NCBI RefSeq assembly: GCF_003947435.1
Contig: NZ_RCOS01000021.1
Coordinates: forward strand, 1-32,355
Length of the DNA: 32,355 nt
Reading direction: 5' to 3'
From: Candidatus Methanodesulfokora washburnensis
Lineage (GTDB): Archaea; Korarchaeota; Korarchaeia; Korarchaeales; Korarchaeaceae
How positions within the stretch are numbered: position 1 is the first letter of the stretch; each line of letters starts with the position of its first letter. The notes under the pieces were generated by a model. That model had not been told where the DNA came from and did not search any database. It saw only the letters and a list, made by a program, of their open reading frames with translations. Positions 1 through 8,096 of this stretch are shown here, piece by piece. The position numbers and the translations under genes were made by a program.

Positions 1-2415
1 GGATGACCCTGCTGTAACTGTTGTTGAGCTCCCTGTTCCTGCTGTTGCTAGCTTCCTGAGTATATCCGATAATCTGCCTTCAAGATCTACTCTTGTGTTG
101 TTGATTAAAACTGTTATATTGCTGGTGGAATTTGTTATCTGCTTTATTATCGTTAAATTAGAGCTTTTTATTAAATCTACTAGCGTTAGGTTAGTGCTCT
201 TCACCAGACTTGTGATGTTCACATTAGCACTTTTTATCAGGTCTGCTAGGCTGACGTTTACTTTCCCTAGCTGAGAAATTATCGAGAGATTTACATTTCT
301 GAGCTGGTCTGATAGCTTCGTGATTATCGACAGATTCACATTTCCTATCAGATTTGACAGGCTTGTGTTTACATTCATTATTTTCGATGTTATCGACTGA
401 TTTATCTGCTCCAATTTGCCTACATCAAAAGAGGTTTTTGCTTCAAATATACTTCCGTAAATTGTCGTGTTTGCCTTTACGAAATAAGTTCCCACTTGGT
501 CTGTATTTGGAAAGCTGGCTGTGTATATCCCATCATTCGCTGTTTGATCCGGTGCTGTTCCATCGTCCTTTAGCTGAATTACCTTCACAGTCCCGTTAGG
601 CATGGTTATGTAGGCGTTTACCGTCAATCCCTTTATTTTAACTCCCGACAGGTCTGAGAACTGTGAGTATATCACAGCAGGCTCGTTTATGTAGTAGTAG
701 CTCTTTGAGGTGGCTGTTAAGGGGGCTACGGCGTGAACCACCGATATGTCCTGCGTGAACGGGTTTAATATGGTTACCTTCGTTGAGGATATTTTGTAGC
801 CGTCCCTGTAAATTTCGAGAGTGAAGGGGTTGTAGTTTGTCTCTGTGTCTGCATTGACTCCGGTGCTCCCTATCCCCACCCACTTCTTTACCGTTATCAC
901 TTTGGAAGGGGCTACACCTGTCGTGGAGTTGGTGTAGTCGTCGTAAACCACGTTCCCAAAGGCGTCTATGAGCCTTACCCTCAGACCACCTAAGGGGTTG
1001 CCAGAGGCATCGATGAATCTGGGAGAAAAGGTGTAGGCCAGATATATAGTGCCTGTGTTTTGGCTGGCTGTCCCAGCCCAAATCCTGTCATAGGAGTCTG
1101 CCACAGAATCTATAAAGGTAGCAGTCCCAGAGAAGGAATAGAGAACAGCTAAATAATTATTGTTTTTGATTATTACATTCTGAAATGTGCTGATGATGTT
1201 TCCCGTAACTCCAACTCCTCCATACGCCTTATTAATATATAACAAGTTCACTCCAACCGGAGTGCCACCACTTATTCCAGCATAGGTGACATATTGTATC
1301 ATTACGTTATATATATCATAGCTGGCGTAATATACGGCAACATGTGTATTAATAAATGCTGTGTTGTATATCTTTGCGTTTATAGTGGCAATTGGAGACC
1401 CACCTATTGATAACATGTAATAACCGAAAGATCCCTGCCAGATGTCTGCATAACTGTAACTAGCATCTTCTCCTGCTATTATCTTACTATAAGTACCAAG
1501 ACCGTAAACTGCAAAGGAGGAGCCAAATTGCCCTATCTTCCCACTATATTGTTGTCCCACCACTATCTTTGAATTTTTTCTCACATAGATATGGATAAGA
1601 GAGTTCTGGGGTGATATGATGTTCACTGATTCTGCTTGACTAGTGCATGTATAGGCGTTTACTCCGTCCCCTATCGTTATCTGTGCCCCCTTTATTATCA
1701 CAGTATTGTTCGCATAGTCTATTACTCCAAGGTTGTTCTGCCTGTCATAATAGGCTATTTTTGTAAAGAAGTTGTTGCCCAAGTTATCGGTGACTATGAT
1801 CTGCCTTCCCAGCTTTATCCAGTCTATCACAAGCTCCCCCTCGTTTACTATCGTGCTAGAGCTGGAGGTGTAGATCAGTATATCAACCCTTGTGATTTTT
1901 GTAACATCCGGATAAGTTGCAGTTTTGTAGTTGAAGTCGCCAAACGGTGGGTCTGTTATGTAATAGCCTCCCTGTGATCCTGATGGTGTCATGTAAACTA
2001 TTGACTTCCACCCGTCTGGATTCAGGATGGAGGGGCTTACGTCCCTGTAACCGTAATTCCCGTTTGAGTCGGTGAAGTTTAGCCTTATGTTAGTTATCTT
2101 CGATATTACGCTCTTGTTAGCATACAGCCAGAACGTGAAGAGCTTGTTCTGGAAGTTCTGTGCCGTGGCGAACTGCAACCTGATTCCAAACGAGTTGCTT
2201 GTGGTGTATGTCTTAAATAAGTTTAATCCGGCTGTTCCTTCCTTGTAGTATCTAGTGTTCACGCTCACGTTCCCCAGTGGGATTATTCCACTAGTTGAGT
2301 CGCAATTGTGTAAGGTTACAAAGTCGTGAGTAATTCCAGGGTTTCCCTTGACATTTATTGGTGGTATAAGCAGGATCAAAATAATTAACCCTATAACCAA
2401 TCCCTCGTAACGCAT
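1..2415 (-). CDS. Large secreted fibre/adhesin-like glycoprotein, partial (3' end outside window)
   Basis: The minus strand is open without a stop from an ATG at 2415 to the window edge, giving 805 codons of an unfinished protein. It starts with a signal peptide (MRYEGLVIGLIILILLIPP). Residues about 40-200 look like a beta-jelly-roll or carbohydrate-binding fold ending in VIDWIKLG. A beta-rich, possibly beta-helical middle follows. Ig-like segments come next, around residues 445-560 and 570-650; the second carries a calcium-loop-like motif, DDGTAPDQTANDGIY. From about residue 675 there are tandem 11-residue repeats of the form xNhS/Thhxxhxx, typical of a right-handed coiled-coil stalk, each with an N-glycosylation sequon. 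The start is supported by CAACTTTTTATTTTC centred 24 nt upstream, the promoter also used by two other surface genes here. Probably a receptor-binding or virion surface fibre. The fold assignments are inference; the open frame and repeats are seen directly. Confidence 0.85.
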   Translation of the reverse strand, partial: MRYEGLVIGLIILILLIPPINVKGNPGITHDFVTLHNCDSTSGIIPLGNVSVNTRYYKEGTAGLNLFKTYTTSNSFGIRLQFATAQNFQNKLFTFWLYANKSVISKITNIRLNFTDSNGNYGYRDVSPSILNPDGWKSIVYMTPSGSQGGYYITDPPFGDFNYKTATYPDVTKITRVDILIYTSSSSTIVNEGELVIDWIKLGRQIIVTDNLGNNFFTKIAYYDRQNNLGVIDYANNTVIIKGAQITIGDGVNAYTCTSQAESVNIISPQNSLIHIYVRKNSKIVVGQQYSGKIGQFGSSFAVYGLGTYSKIIAGEDASYSYADIWQGSFGYYMLSIGGSPIATINAKIYNTAFINTHVAVYYASYDIYNVMIQYVTYAGISGGTPVGVNLLYINKAYGGVGVTGNIISTFQNVIIKNNNYLAVLYSFSGTATFIDSVADSYDRIWAGTASQNTGTIYLAYTFSPRFIDASGNPLGGLRVRLIDAFGNVVYDDYTNSTTGVAPSKVITVKKWVGIGSTGVNADTETNYNPFTLEIYRDGYKISSTKVTILNPFTQDISVVHAVAPLTATSKSYYYINEPAVIYSQFSDLSGVKIKGLTVNAYITMPNGTVKVIQLKDDGTAPDQTANDGIYTASFPNTDQVGTYFVKANTTIYGSIFEAKTSFDVGKLEQINQSITSKIMNVNTSLSNLIGNVNLSIITKLSDQLRNVNLSIISQLGKVNVSLADLIKSANVNITSLVKSTNLTLVDLIKSSNLTIIKQITNSTSNITVLINNTRVDLEGRLSDILRKLATAGTGSSTTVTAGSS
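58..380 (-). repeat. Hendecad (33-bp) coding repeats with N-glycosylation sequons
   Basis: Within the left-edge fibre gene, successive 11-residue units read VNLSIISQLGK, VNVSLADLIKS, ANVNITSLVKS, TNLTLVDLIKS, SNLTIIKQITN and STSNITVLINN. They are preceded by VNTSLSNLIGN and one 15-residue unit. Hydrophobic residues recur in the 3-4-4 hendecad pattern and nearly every unit has N-x-S/T. The repeats are degenerate at DNA level, so this is protein-level periodicity rather than a recent DNA expansion. Confidence 0.75.
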
Positions 2416-2430
2416 ACAAAAAAGAGAATA

Positions 2431-2447
2431 GAGAAAATAAAAAGTTG
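2431..2447 (-). promoter_or_regulatory. Leaderless promoter of the fibre gene (surface-gene class)
   Basis: On the minus strand CAACTTTTTATTTTC is followed by a pyrimidine-rich stretch and then the ATG at 2415, about 24 nt from the TATA-like centre. The same core precedes the genes at 16586 and 18585, so these three surface or envelope genes probably share a temporal class. Confidence 0.65.
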
Positions 2448-2473
2448 TTCTACCACAAAAAAAGAATAGTTTG

Positions 2474-3538
2474 TTATGCAGGGGGTGCTATTCCTCTTTC
2501 TTCTGCCTGCCTGAACCACCTTCTCCACGCTCTCCTGAACCATAACCTTCCTGCTATTATCGCTAACACTATTATCCCTGCTATCGATAACGGCACTATC
2601 CACGAGTATGAGTATAGCGTTTTGTAGCTCTGCTTCGCTTTCATCTCCTTTCCATTGAACCATTCGTTCCACAGCAAAATATTCTCAAGGTTGTTGGGAT
2701 CTTCCAATGCTTCCAGACTTATATATGCTTCTGTTGTGTTTCCTGTTGCGTTCCTCACGAGATACCACGGGACTTTGTAGTATAACTTCCCATTGAATAT
2801 GGCTATATTATCAGCTGATAAGGTAACCCATTGATCTAGCTCAGGATCGTAATATTCGGGCACAACAATGCTCATCTTTATGTTCGCAAATGAGATCAAG
2901 CCTAACTCCTGCAATGATTTATTCACAAATTTAACATAGTCAAAATACCTGCTGAACTTCCTAGCTACTTCTGTTGCTCTCTTCTGCTGTGTAACTGCCT
3001 TCTCCAATTTCTGTATCTCCTGTGCATTTCTTGCTATCTCCTGCTTTAGCATATCATTCTCCTGCTTTAGTCTGGTGGCATTCATCTTAACTATGTTGTA
3101 ATCCTCAATTAATGAAGTTAATCCGATTATTATTATGTCCCTGTGGATCTTCTTTACCATCTCACCTGTTGTTGTGTTGAAGATGCCTATATCGTAATAG
3201 GTGGGCGTCTGAACTGCTGTTGAAGTGTTGTAAATTTCGATAGTCCACCATTGGTCTGGATCGTTCTGTGTTACCATTCCCCCTCTCCTTGCTGTCTCCT
3301 GAAATCCTACTAATCTCCACTCTTTCAGCTTTAGATATGGCCCTAATGAGATGGCATATCTATAACTTGTTCCGTTCCACCTTATATGAACGACTATCAC
3401 ATCCCCTACCTGATAGTATTTTCTATCAGGCTCTATCTGTATTGCTTCGTTCTGGGCCTGCACTATCATGGAACTAGCCACCAAACTCCCTAACAAGATA
3501 ATACATACGACTTTTTCCAAAACTGCTAACTTGGACAT
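2474..3538 (-). CDS. Secreted coiled-coil protein with C-terminal membrane anchor
   Basis: 354 aa. An N-terminal signal peptide (hydrophobic VCIILLGSLVASSMIVQA, cleavage near QAQ) leads into a beta-rich ectodomain of about 120 residues. A coiled coil follows around residues 150-200 (RLKQENDMLKQEIARNAQEI), then a second globular part. The C-terminal TM helix (SWIVPLSIAGIIVLAIIAG) has a very basic cytoplasmic flank (RLWFRRAWRRWFRQ). Topology is therefore outside N-terminus, inside C-terminus. The ATG at 3538 has an AAGGTGGTG Shine-Dalgarno and lies inside the previous gene, overlapping it by 65 nt. It is the last gene of the leftward operon starting at 6584. No family was recognised; a trimeric spike or tail-anchoring protein is a guess from architecture. 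Confidence 0.88.
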   Translation of the reverse strand: MSKLAVLEKVVCIILLGSLVASSMIVQAQNEAIQIEPDRKYYQVGDVIVVHIRWNGTSYRYAISLGPYLKLKEWRLVGFQETARRGGMVTQNDPDQWWTIEIYNTSTAVQTPTYYDIGIFNTTTGEMVKKIHRDIIIIGLTSLIEDYNIVKMNATRLKQENDMLKQEIARNAQEIQKLEKAVTQQKRATEVARKFSRYFDYVKFVNKSLQELGLISFANIKMSIVVPEYYDPELDQWVTLSADNIAIFNGKLYYKVPWYLVRNATGNTTEAYISLEALEDPNNLENILLWNEWFNGKEMKAKQSYKTLYSYSWIVPLSIAGIIVLAIIAGRLWFRRAWRRWFRQAEERGIAPPA

Positions 3539-4277
3539 GGCACACCACCTTCTCAGGGCTTACATAAACCTCTGCCCCTGTTAAGGGGCATCCAACAATC
3601 TCTACGGGACAATCACTCTTAACATCCCCATAAACATGTATCACAGTTCTCCTATCCTTTTTCATAACATAATCAGCAAAATCCTCAGGAAATCCATCAA
3701 CTGTCCTTCCCATCCCTTTTATCACTTCATACAAATACTCATCCTTAGGCTGTCTGTTTGCACTTATCCCTATTACCTCGCTTCCCCATCTCATATCGGT
3801 TAAGTTTCCATCTATGCAGTAAAAGCATCCTATATACCCATCTTTTGTGATATATTGCACTTCGGCATGGAGTTCCCCTGTTCTGGTTCTCACGATAACA
3901 TATATGGGATCTCCGTAACCTGCTTTTATGTAATAGTATATATACATCCTGCTCACATCATCGCACACTCCTCTGAAGTAGCCCTTTGTCTCTAACATGT
4001 TCACGCAATAGGTTATGTTCTGGCATTTACCCCTGTAACTCAGATCATAAACAAAGTGGTTCAATACCCATCCTGCTAGCCTCATAGGCTCTATATTCCT
4101 ATCCAACTGTTTCTCTATTTTCAATTCTTCCTCAAACACGACTACTTTCCTGTTCTCAAATGACTTGACTATCAATACTGTTAGCATCACGAGTGCGAAA
4201 ATTATCAGTAAACTTAGCAGTTTGAATTGCTTTGACCTCTTCTTCCTTAACAGTCTTCTCCTCAGCACCACGCTCAT
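3474..4277 (-). CDS. Membrane-anchored transglutaminase-like (cysteine protease fold) protein
   Basis: 267 aa. A basic N-terminus (RRRLLRKKRSK) and one TM helix (about residues 19-38) anchor an external domain. That domain carries the transglutaminase-like core: Cys105 in GVCDD, His137 in ELHAEVQY, and an Asp at 156 (YCIDG) or 146. Spacing and flanking pattern fit the family. Additional cysteines come in pairs (CQNITYC, CFYC, C223/C230), suggesting disulfides outside the cell. Transglutaminase-fold proteins cleave or crosslink peptides; a role in opening the S-layer or envelope or in crosslinking virion proteins is inference. Start ATG overlaps the upstream stop as ATGA (4274-4277), so translation is coupled to the thioredoxin-like gene. 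Confidence 0.85.
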   Translation of the reverse strand: MSVVLRRRLLRKKRSKQFKLLSLLIIFALVMLTVLIVKSFENRKVVVFEEELKIEKQLDRNIEPMRLAGWVLNHFVYDLSYRGKCQNITYCVNMLETKGYFRGVCDDVSRMYIYYYIKAGYGDPIYVIVRTRTGELHAEVQYITKDGYIGCFYCIDGNLTDMRWGSEVIGISANRQPKDEYLYEVIKGMGRTVDGFPEDFADYVMKKDRRTVIHVYGDVKSDCPVEIVGCPLTGAEVYVSPEKVVCHVQVSSFGKSRMYYLVREFGG

Positions 4278-5020
4278 TTAGACACCTCTAGCAGTCTGTC
4301 TAAAGACATTGCACCTTCTATTATCTTCTCTATCTTGAAATACTGATCTGCTATGATTGTAACGGGTGTTGCCTCAAACCCTAGCCTTACATCCTCGCTC
4401 TCTTCAAATAGCATTACTGCTAGCCCTAGATTCCATAGCTCGCTTAAGTAGTCCTTTAGCATTTCAACATATTTCTCGGAGTAGGGGCATTCATATCCCT
4501 TCACTATGAGTATGTTCTTCCTAGCTACTAGCTCTTTCTCCCATTTTTCCCTCTTCTCCTCATCTATTTCCCATCCCAAAAACCTTGTTTTATCCTCTAT
4601 CATAGATAATTTGGCATTTTTAACGACTATCTGGGCGAATGGATGGCCCGTCAAAAACTTCCCTATATACTGAGCTATCGTGGTATCAACATTCCTTCCG
4701 TTCTTTATGCATGAGTATGCTATTCTCTCAGCTATATATCTCAAAAGATCCTGTCCTTCTTCTCTCTTTATAGGTATCCCATCCCTGACATCTAGCCAAT
4801 AGTATCTCAGCATCCTGTGCCCTCTTTCATCATCCCCTACCCTTCCTATTAGTGTTCCTTCAAAGAATACTACCTGCACAGGAATTCCTTCTTCCATTTC
4901 AGCATAGCTCATTGTCGGCTTTTCAGGAATCATCAAGGAAGCCAAATACCTCTCCATATCATTGAGGTAATTAATGAGTGCTCTTTCCTGTTCCTGTATC
5001 TTCTTTAACCCTACCCACAT
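4274..5020 (-). CDS. Thioredoxin/glutaredoxin-fold protein with N-terminal extension
   Basis: 248 aa from the ATG at 5020, which overlaps the upstream stop as TGATG; a longer frame upstream would run 22 codons into the previous gene. The C-terminal 80 residues look like a thioredoxin fold: a beta strand (ILIVKGYE), the active-site-like C178-P-Y-S181, a helix, and the cis-proline motif ATPVTII (Thr218-Pro219). CPYS keeps only the first cysteine of a CxxC site, as in monothiol glutaredoxins. The first 165 residues match nothing I recognise. No signal peptide is visible, so it is probably cytoplasmic or virion-internal. Its neighbour is a cysteine-rich secreted protein, so a thiol-handling link is possible but unproven. 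Confidence 0.85.
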   Translation of the reverse strand: MWVGLKKIQEQERALINYLNDMERYLASLMIPEKPTMSYAEMEEGIPVQVVFFEGTLIGRVGDDERGHRMLRYYWLDVRDGIPIKREEGQDLLRYIAERIAYSCIKNGRNVDTTIAQYIGKFLTGHPFAQIVVKNAKLSMIEDKTRFLGWEIDEEKREKWEKELVARKNILIVKGYECPYSEKYVEMLKDYLSELWNLGLAVMLFEESEDVRLGFEATPVTIIADQYFKIEKIIEGAMSLDRLLEVSK

Positions 5021-5628
5021 CACGCTCCCTTCCTCATTATTTCTGCCATAACTTCCTCTTTCAGCTTCTCCCTCATTTTTATCCATGCACCTGACTTGAA
5101 TAGTTCTGCGAATACCTTGTCCACAATACCCTGCTCAACACTCTCCAATATGCTGTTTCTAACATCCTCATGCATCTCCTTTATCTCATCTATCTCCTTT
5201 CTTATTCTCTCGGTCATCTCCTTCACTTCCTGCATCTCTGCTATTGTTCTATCCATCTCCTTCTTCGTTATAGCAATGGTCTGGGCTATTCCCCATAAAT
5301 CTCTTATCATGCCTATTGTCTGAGCTATCTGCTCTCTACCTTCCCTTAACGCATCCCTTATCTTCTCAACTGTCGCTTGTTTTTCTGGCTCGCTTGTGCT
5401 ACTTATCAAGGTATTCAAATACGTTATCAGTTCAAACAAATAGGATGAGTTTGCTGTCATTATGCTTTCAATAGTGCCTACTGTCTCCTGCAATGCATTT
5501 CTCACTTCCTCTCTAGCTATTGTCCTGATCATGTCCTCTAGGTCTCTCATGTATCCCCTCATCTTTTCCTCTACGATAAGATCAACACTAGCTGGCTCGG
5601 ATGCTTTGTTATTCTTCCTTCCTATCAT
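5020..5628 (-). CDS. Coiled-coil protein of unknown function
   Basis: 202 aa, rich in Glu, Lys, Ile and Met, and predicted almost entirely alpha-helical with long heptad stretches (about residues 18-50 and 95-160, e.g. EMQEVKEMTERIRKEIDEIK). No signal peptide or TM segment. Start and stop overlap the neighbours by ATGA and TGATG, so it is co-translated with the 319-aa coiled-coil protein upstream. Paired coiled-coil proteins at the head of this operon suggest a filament, scaffold or tail component. No family recognised. Confidence 0.85.
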   Translation of the reverse strand: MIGRKNNKASEPASVDLIVEEKMRGYMRDLEDMIRTIAREEVRNALQETVGTIESIMTANSSYLFELITYLNTLISSTSEPEKQATVEKIRDALREGREQIAQTIGMIRDLWGIAQTIAITKKEMDRTIAEMQEVKEMTERIRKEIDEIKEMHEDVRNSILESVEQGIVDKVFAELFKSGAWIKMREKLKEEVMAEIMRKGA

Positions 5629-6584
5629 CCCAACTCCCCCGTAACAGGTGCACCTGCTGTTGCTTCCCTTATCTTCTTAAGCTGCTCTGCTACCCAATCT
5701 GGCCTCTCTATGATCACCTGTTTCAACAACTGCAATATCTGCTCCGGTGATAGAGGCACTTTATGCAATTTGAGTATCTCCACTCTCACTTCATTTAATG
5801 CCTCTGCTATTTCCTTCTCCTTACCTAGCATCTTCTTCTTAGTTCCTGCTATCGTGTCCAATGAATCCTCTAGCCCCTGCTTTATCGTCTGTAAGCTTCC
5901 CTTTATCGGATCTATCACCAGAGAAATATCCTGCTGGCTTAACCTTGACCTCTTCTCTAGCTCTGCTGTTAGTCTTTTCGTTATCTCTGCTCCCATCGTA
6001 TCAACTCTTGCATTTACAAATCCCACCAGATTTGTATATGCTAGCTCTAGCTCTGCTATCCTGCTCTTTAGCCATCTGTTTTCCATCTCTAGCTTATCAG
6101 CTTCCTTTACCCTGTTGGCCAGAAGCCTTATAGTGGCCATAATTGAGCCTAGCTTTGCGTTTACCTCTGTCATCGATGCAGGTGTGAGTCTGTAAAACAT
6201 CCTGTATCCACCTTCATAATCCCAGAGTATGTTTAGCTGTAACCCTGCAATTCCCATCACCATGTCCATCTTCGGATCTTCCACGCTGAAGTTAATCGGT
6301 TTTATATCGAATATCTCAGGCATCTCCTTAGAAAAGAATTCTAAATATTCTTTTATTCCTGTTGCTCCCCTTAACACTCTTATTGCTCTCTCTTCCCATG
6401 ACTTGAACTCTTCCACCATTTCTTTCTTCTTGTAAAAAGCATCTATGACCAAACCTATGTTTCCATCTTCTGCTATCCCTGTTGCTCTTAAAGCTCCGAT
6501 CGCATTCATCGAGGCATCATAAACATATATTGGTCTTGGCAAAATGGCCTGATTTGAAACGACATCCACTTCCCTTACAGGCAT
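5625..6584 (-). CDS. Coiled-coil protein, first gene of leftward operon
   Basis: 319 aa. A globular N-terminal half (about 1-140; strand-rich around RPIYVYDASMNAIGAL) is followed by a long helical and coiled-coil half (about 145-300, e.g. ADKLEMENRWLKSRIAELEL). No TM helix or signal peptide. The ATG lies 25 nt from the centre of ACTTTTTTAAGT, so the transcript is probably leaderless. The last codons overlap the next gene by ATGA. Unknown function; a structural or assembly role fits the coiled coils and the operon with membrane-anchored surface proteins. Confidence 0.87.
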   Translation of the reverse strand: MPVREVDVVSNQAILPRPIYVYDASMNAIGALRATGIAEDGNIGLVIDAFYKKKEMVEEFKSWEERAIRVLRGATGIKEYLEFFSKEMPEIFDIKPINFSVEDPKMDMVMGIAGLQLNILWDYEGGYRMFYRLTPASMTEVNAKLGSIMATIRLLANRVKEADKLEMENRWLKSRIAELELAYTNLVGFVNARVDTMGAEITKRLTAELEKRSRLSQQDISLVIDPIKGSLQTIKQGLEDSLDTIAGTKKKMLGKEKEIAEALNEVRVEILKLHKVPLSPEQILQLLKQVIIERPDWVAEQLKKIREATAGAPVTGELG

Positions 6585-6603
6585 GTGTAAAAAAGATGTT
6601 GCT

Positions 6604-6641
6604 ACTTAAAAAAGTTTTTCTCACAAAACTTTTTATAAAAC
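6604..6641. promoter_or_regulatory. Divergent promoter pair between coiled-coil operon and sufS-like gene
   Basis: The 75-nt gap holds two back-to-back boxes. ACTTAAAAAAGT (6604-6615) serves the minus-strand ATG at 6584, and AACTTTTTATAAAAC (6627-6641) serves the plus-strand ATG at 6660. Each centre is about 25 nt from its ATG, so both transcripts are likely leaderless. Confidence 0.7.
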
Positions 6642-6659
6642 TCTCTTTCTTATCTGCGT

Positions 6660-8096
6660 ATGGATATACTTGAGCTTAGGTCTCATTACCCCATGTTGTC
6701 CCGTATGATCAATGGCTATCCGTTAATCTACTTTGATAATGCGGCGACTGCCTTAAAGCCCGATATAATGCTTTATGCATTACAACAATTCTACTTTTTC
6801 TATGATTCTAACGTTTACAGAGGCTGGCATGTTCCCTCTGCTCAGGCTACTCATTTATATGAGGAATCTAGAAGGATAGTTGCTTCATTTCTGGGGACTA
6901 CTGCTAATAACATAGCTTTCATAACAAACACGACAGATGGCATGATGAAGATAGCCTCAACTCTGAAGATAAAAAAGGTATTGCTCTGCCTTGACTTACA
7001 TCATTCCTCGATGCTTCCTTTCAGAGAGAAATTCAAATACAAGTTTGTAAAGCTGAAAGAAGATGGCTCTGTTGATCTCTCCGATCTAAGATCTAAGATC
7101 AAGGATGCAGATGCTGTTATCGCAAACCACGCTTCGAATGTAACAGGGGTTATACAGGATATAGAACAAATAGGCGAAATGTGCCACAGATATGACAAGC
7201 TGTGCATTGTTGATGGTGCTCAGTCTGTGCCTCATATACCCTACAATGTGGAGAAGATGCCGATTGATGCTCTTGTGTTTTCAGGGCATAAAATAGGTGG
7301 GCCTTATGGCTCAGGTGCTATGTATATCTCAAAGAGAATGCAGGCTAAAATGAGGCCAATAGGTGGTGGCGAATCAATAAAGAATGTGGTCTATGACGGA
7401 AAGGATCTGAAGATAACCTACGCTGACTTTCCTCATTGCCTTGAAGCCGGCACTCCTTCCATAGCTAATCAGATTGCATTAGCTCAGGTAATCGATTTCC
7501 TGAAGGATAAAATTCAGGATGCACTAAAGCATGAGAGAGAAGTGATAAAGCCAATTTACGATCTGTATAAAGAAAAGAACATCAGGTTTTTAGGGCCGGA
7601 TCTTGATAACAGAGGTGGTCTGATAGCTTCTGCTCTTCTTCCCTGCTTTTCGCTGAAGCTGGCCACATGGGGTATTTGCAGTAGATACGGTTACCATTGT
7701 GCTGAACCATTACACCATTTCCTCAAGTCTCCACCTACTCTTCGCTTCTCCGTATATGTTTACAATACTATTGAGGAAGGCTATCAGGTTGCTGAAGCCC
7801 TCTCTTCTCTTTTAAAGGGAGAACCACCTAACATAGACACATTGGTTTATCCTGAGCCTTCGATAACACCTGTTCAAATAGCCTTTAATCCCTGTCGCAA
7901 TTGTCATCTCTGTGATAATCTATCAACTCAGGCTAAGGATGTTCTGATGAAATGTCCCCTTATCCCCTTTTATATAAAGAACAAATACTTTACAAGATTC
8001 CAGAGAAAGCTGGTGGAAAGAGCTAAAAGTAAAGCCTTAGAATATAGCAAAAAGGTGGTGGAGAATGAAGCTCAAGCTGTGGAAAAGAAAGGATGA
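6660..8096 (+). CDS. sufS: SufS-type cysteine desulfurase with Cys-rich C-terminal extension
   Basis: 478 aa PLP enzyme that converts cysteine to alanine and passes on a persulfide sulfur. Group II (SufS/CsdA) signatures are complete: PMLSRMINGYPLIYFDNAAT at the N-terminus, LHHSS (His114/115), VDGAQS (Asp185), FSGHKIGGPYGSGAMY with PLP Lys211, FEAGTP-like CLEAGTP, and the persulfide loop RYGYHCAEPL with Cys347. The canonical enzyme ends near residue 390. About 85 extra residues carry C412-x2-C415-x2-C418-x13-C432-P, resembling a ferredoxin-like or zinc site, then a basic helical tail. No sufBCD, sufE/U, iscU or dnd genes are nearby; it overlaps the ATPase gene by 32 nt. The substrate could be a cluster scaffold, tRNA or DNA; this cannot be told from sequence. 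Leaderless start. Confidence 0.93.
   Translation: MDILELRSHYPMLSRMINGYPLIYFDNAATALKPDIMLYALQQFYFFYDSNVYRGWHVPSAQATHLYEESRRIVASFLGTTANNIAFITNTTDGMMKIASTLKIKKVLLCLDLHHSSMLPFREKFKYKFVKLKEDGSVDLSDLRSKIKDADAVIANHASNVTGVIQDIEQIGEMCHRYDKLCIVDGAQSVPHIPYNVEKMPIDALVFSGHKIGGPYGSGAMYISKRMQAKMRPIGGGESIKNVVYDGKDLKITYADFPHCLEAGTPSIANQIALAQVIDFLKDKIQDALKHEREVIKPIYDLYKEKNIRFLGPDLDNRGGLIASALLPCFSLKLATWGICSRYGYHCAEPLHHFLKSPPTLRFSVYVYNTIEEGYQVAEALSSLLKGEPPNIDTLVYPEPSITPVQIAFNPCRNCHLCDNLSTQAKDVLMKCPLIPFYIKNKYFTRFQRKLVERAKSKALEYSKKVVENEAQAVEKKG

Noticed and set aside
638-1977. Open frames on both strands within 354-1977
   Set aside because: They lie inside the continuous minus-strand fibre gene and encode low-complexity Cys/His/Arg-rich sequence typical of wrong-frame translation.
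5710-6195. Plus-strand frames rich in Ser/Leu/Ile across 5096-6435
   Set aside because: They are antisense shadows of the coiled-coil genes, where Glu/Lys codons read backwards as Ser/Leu/Phe.
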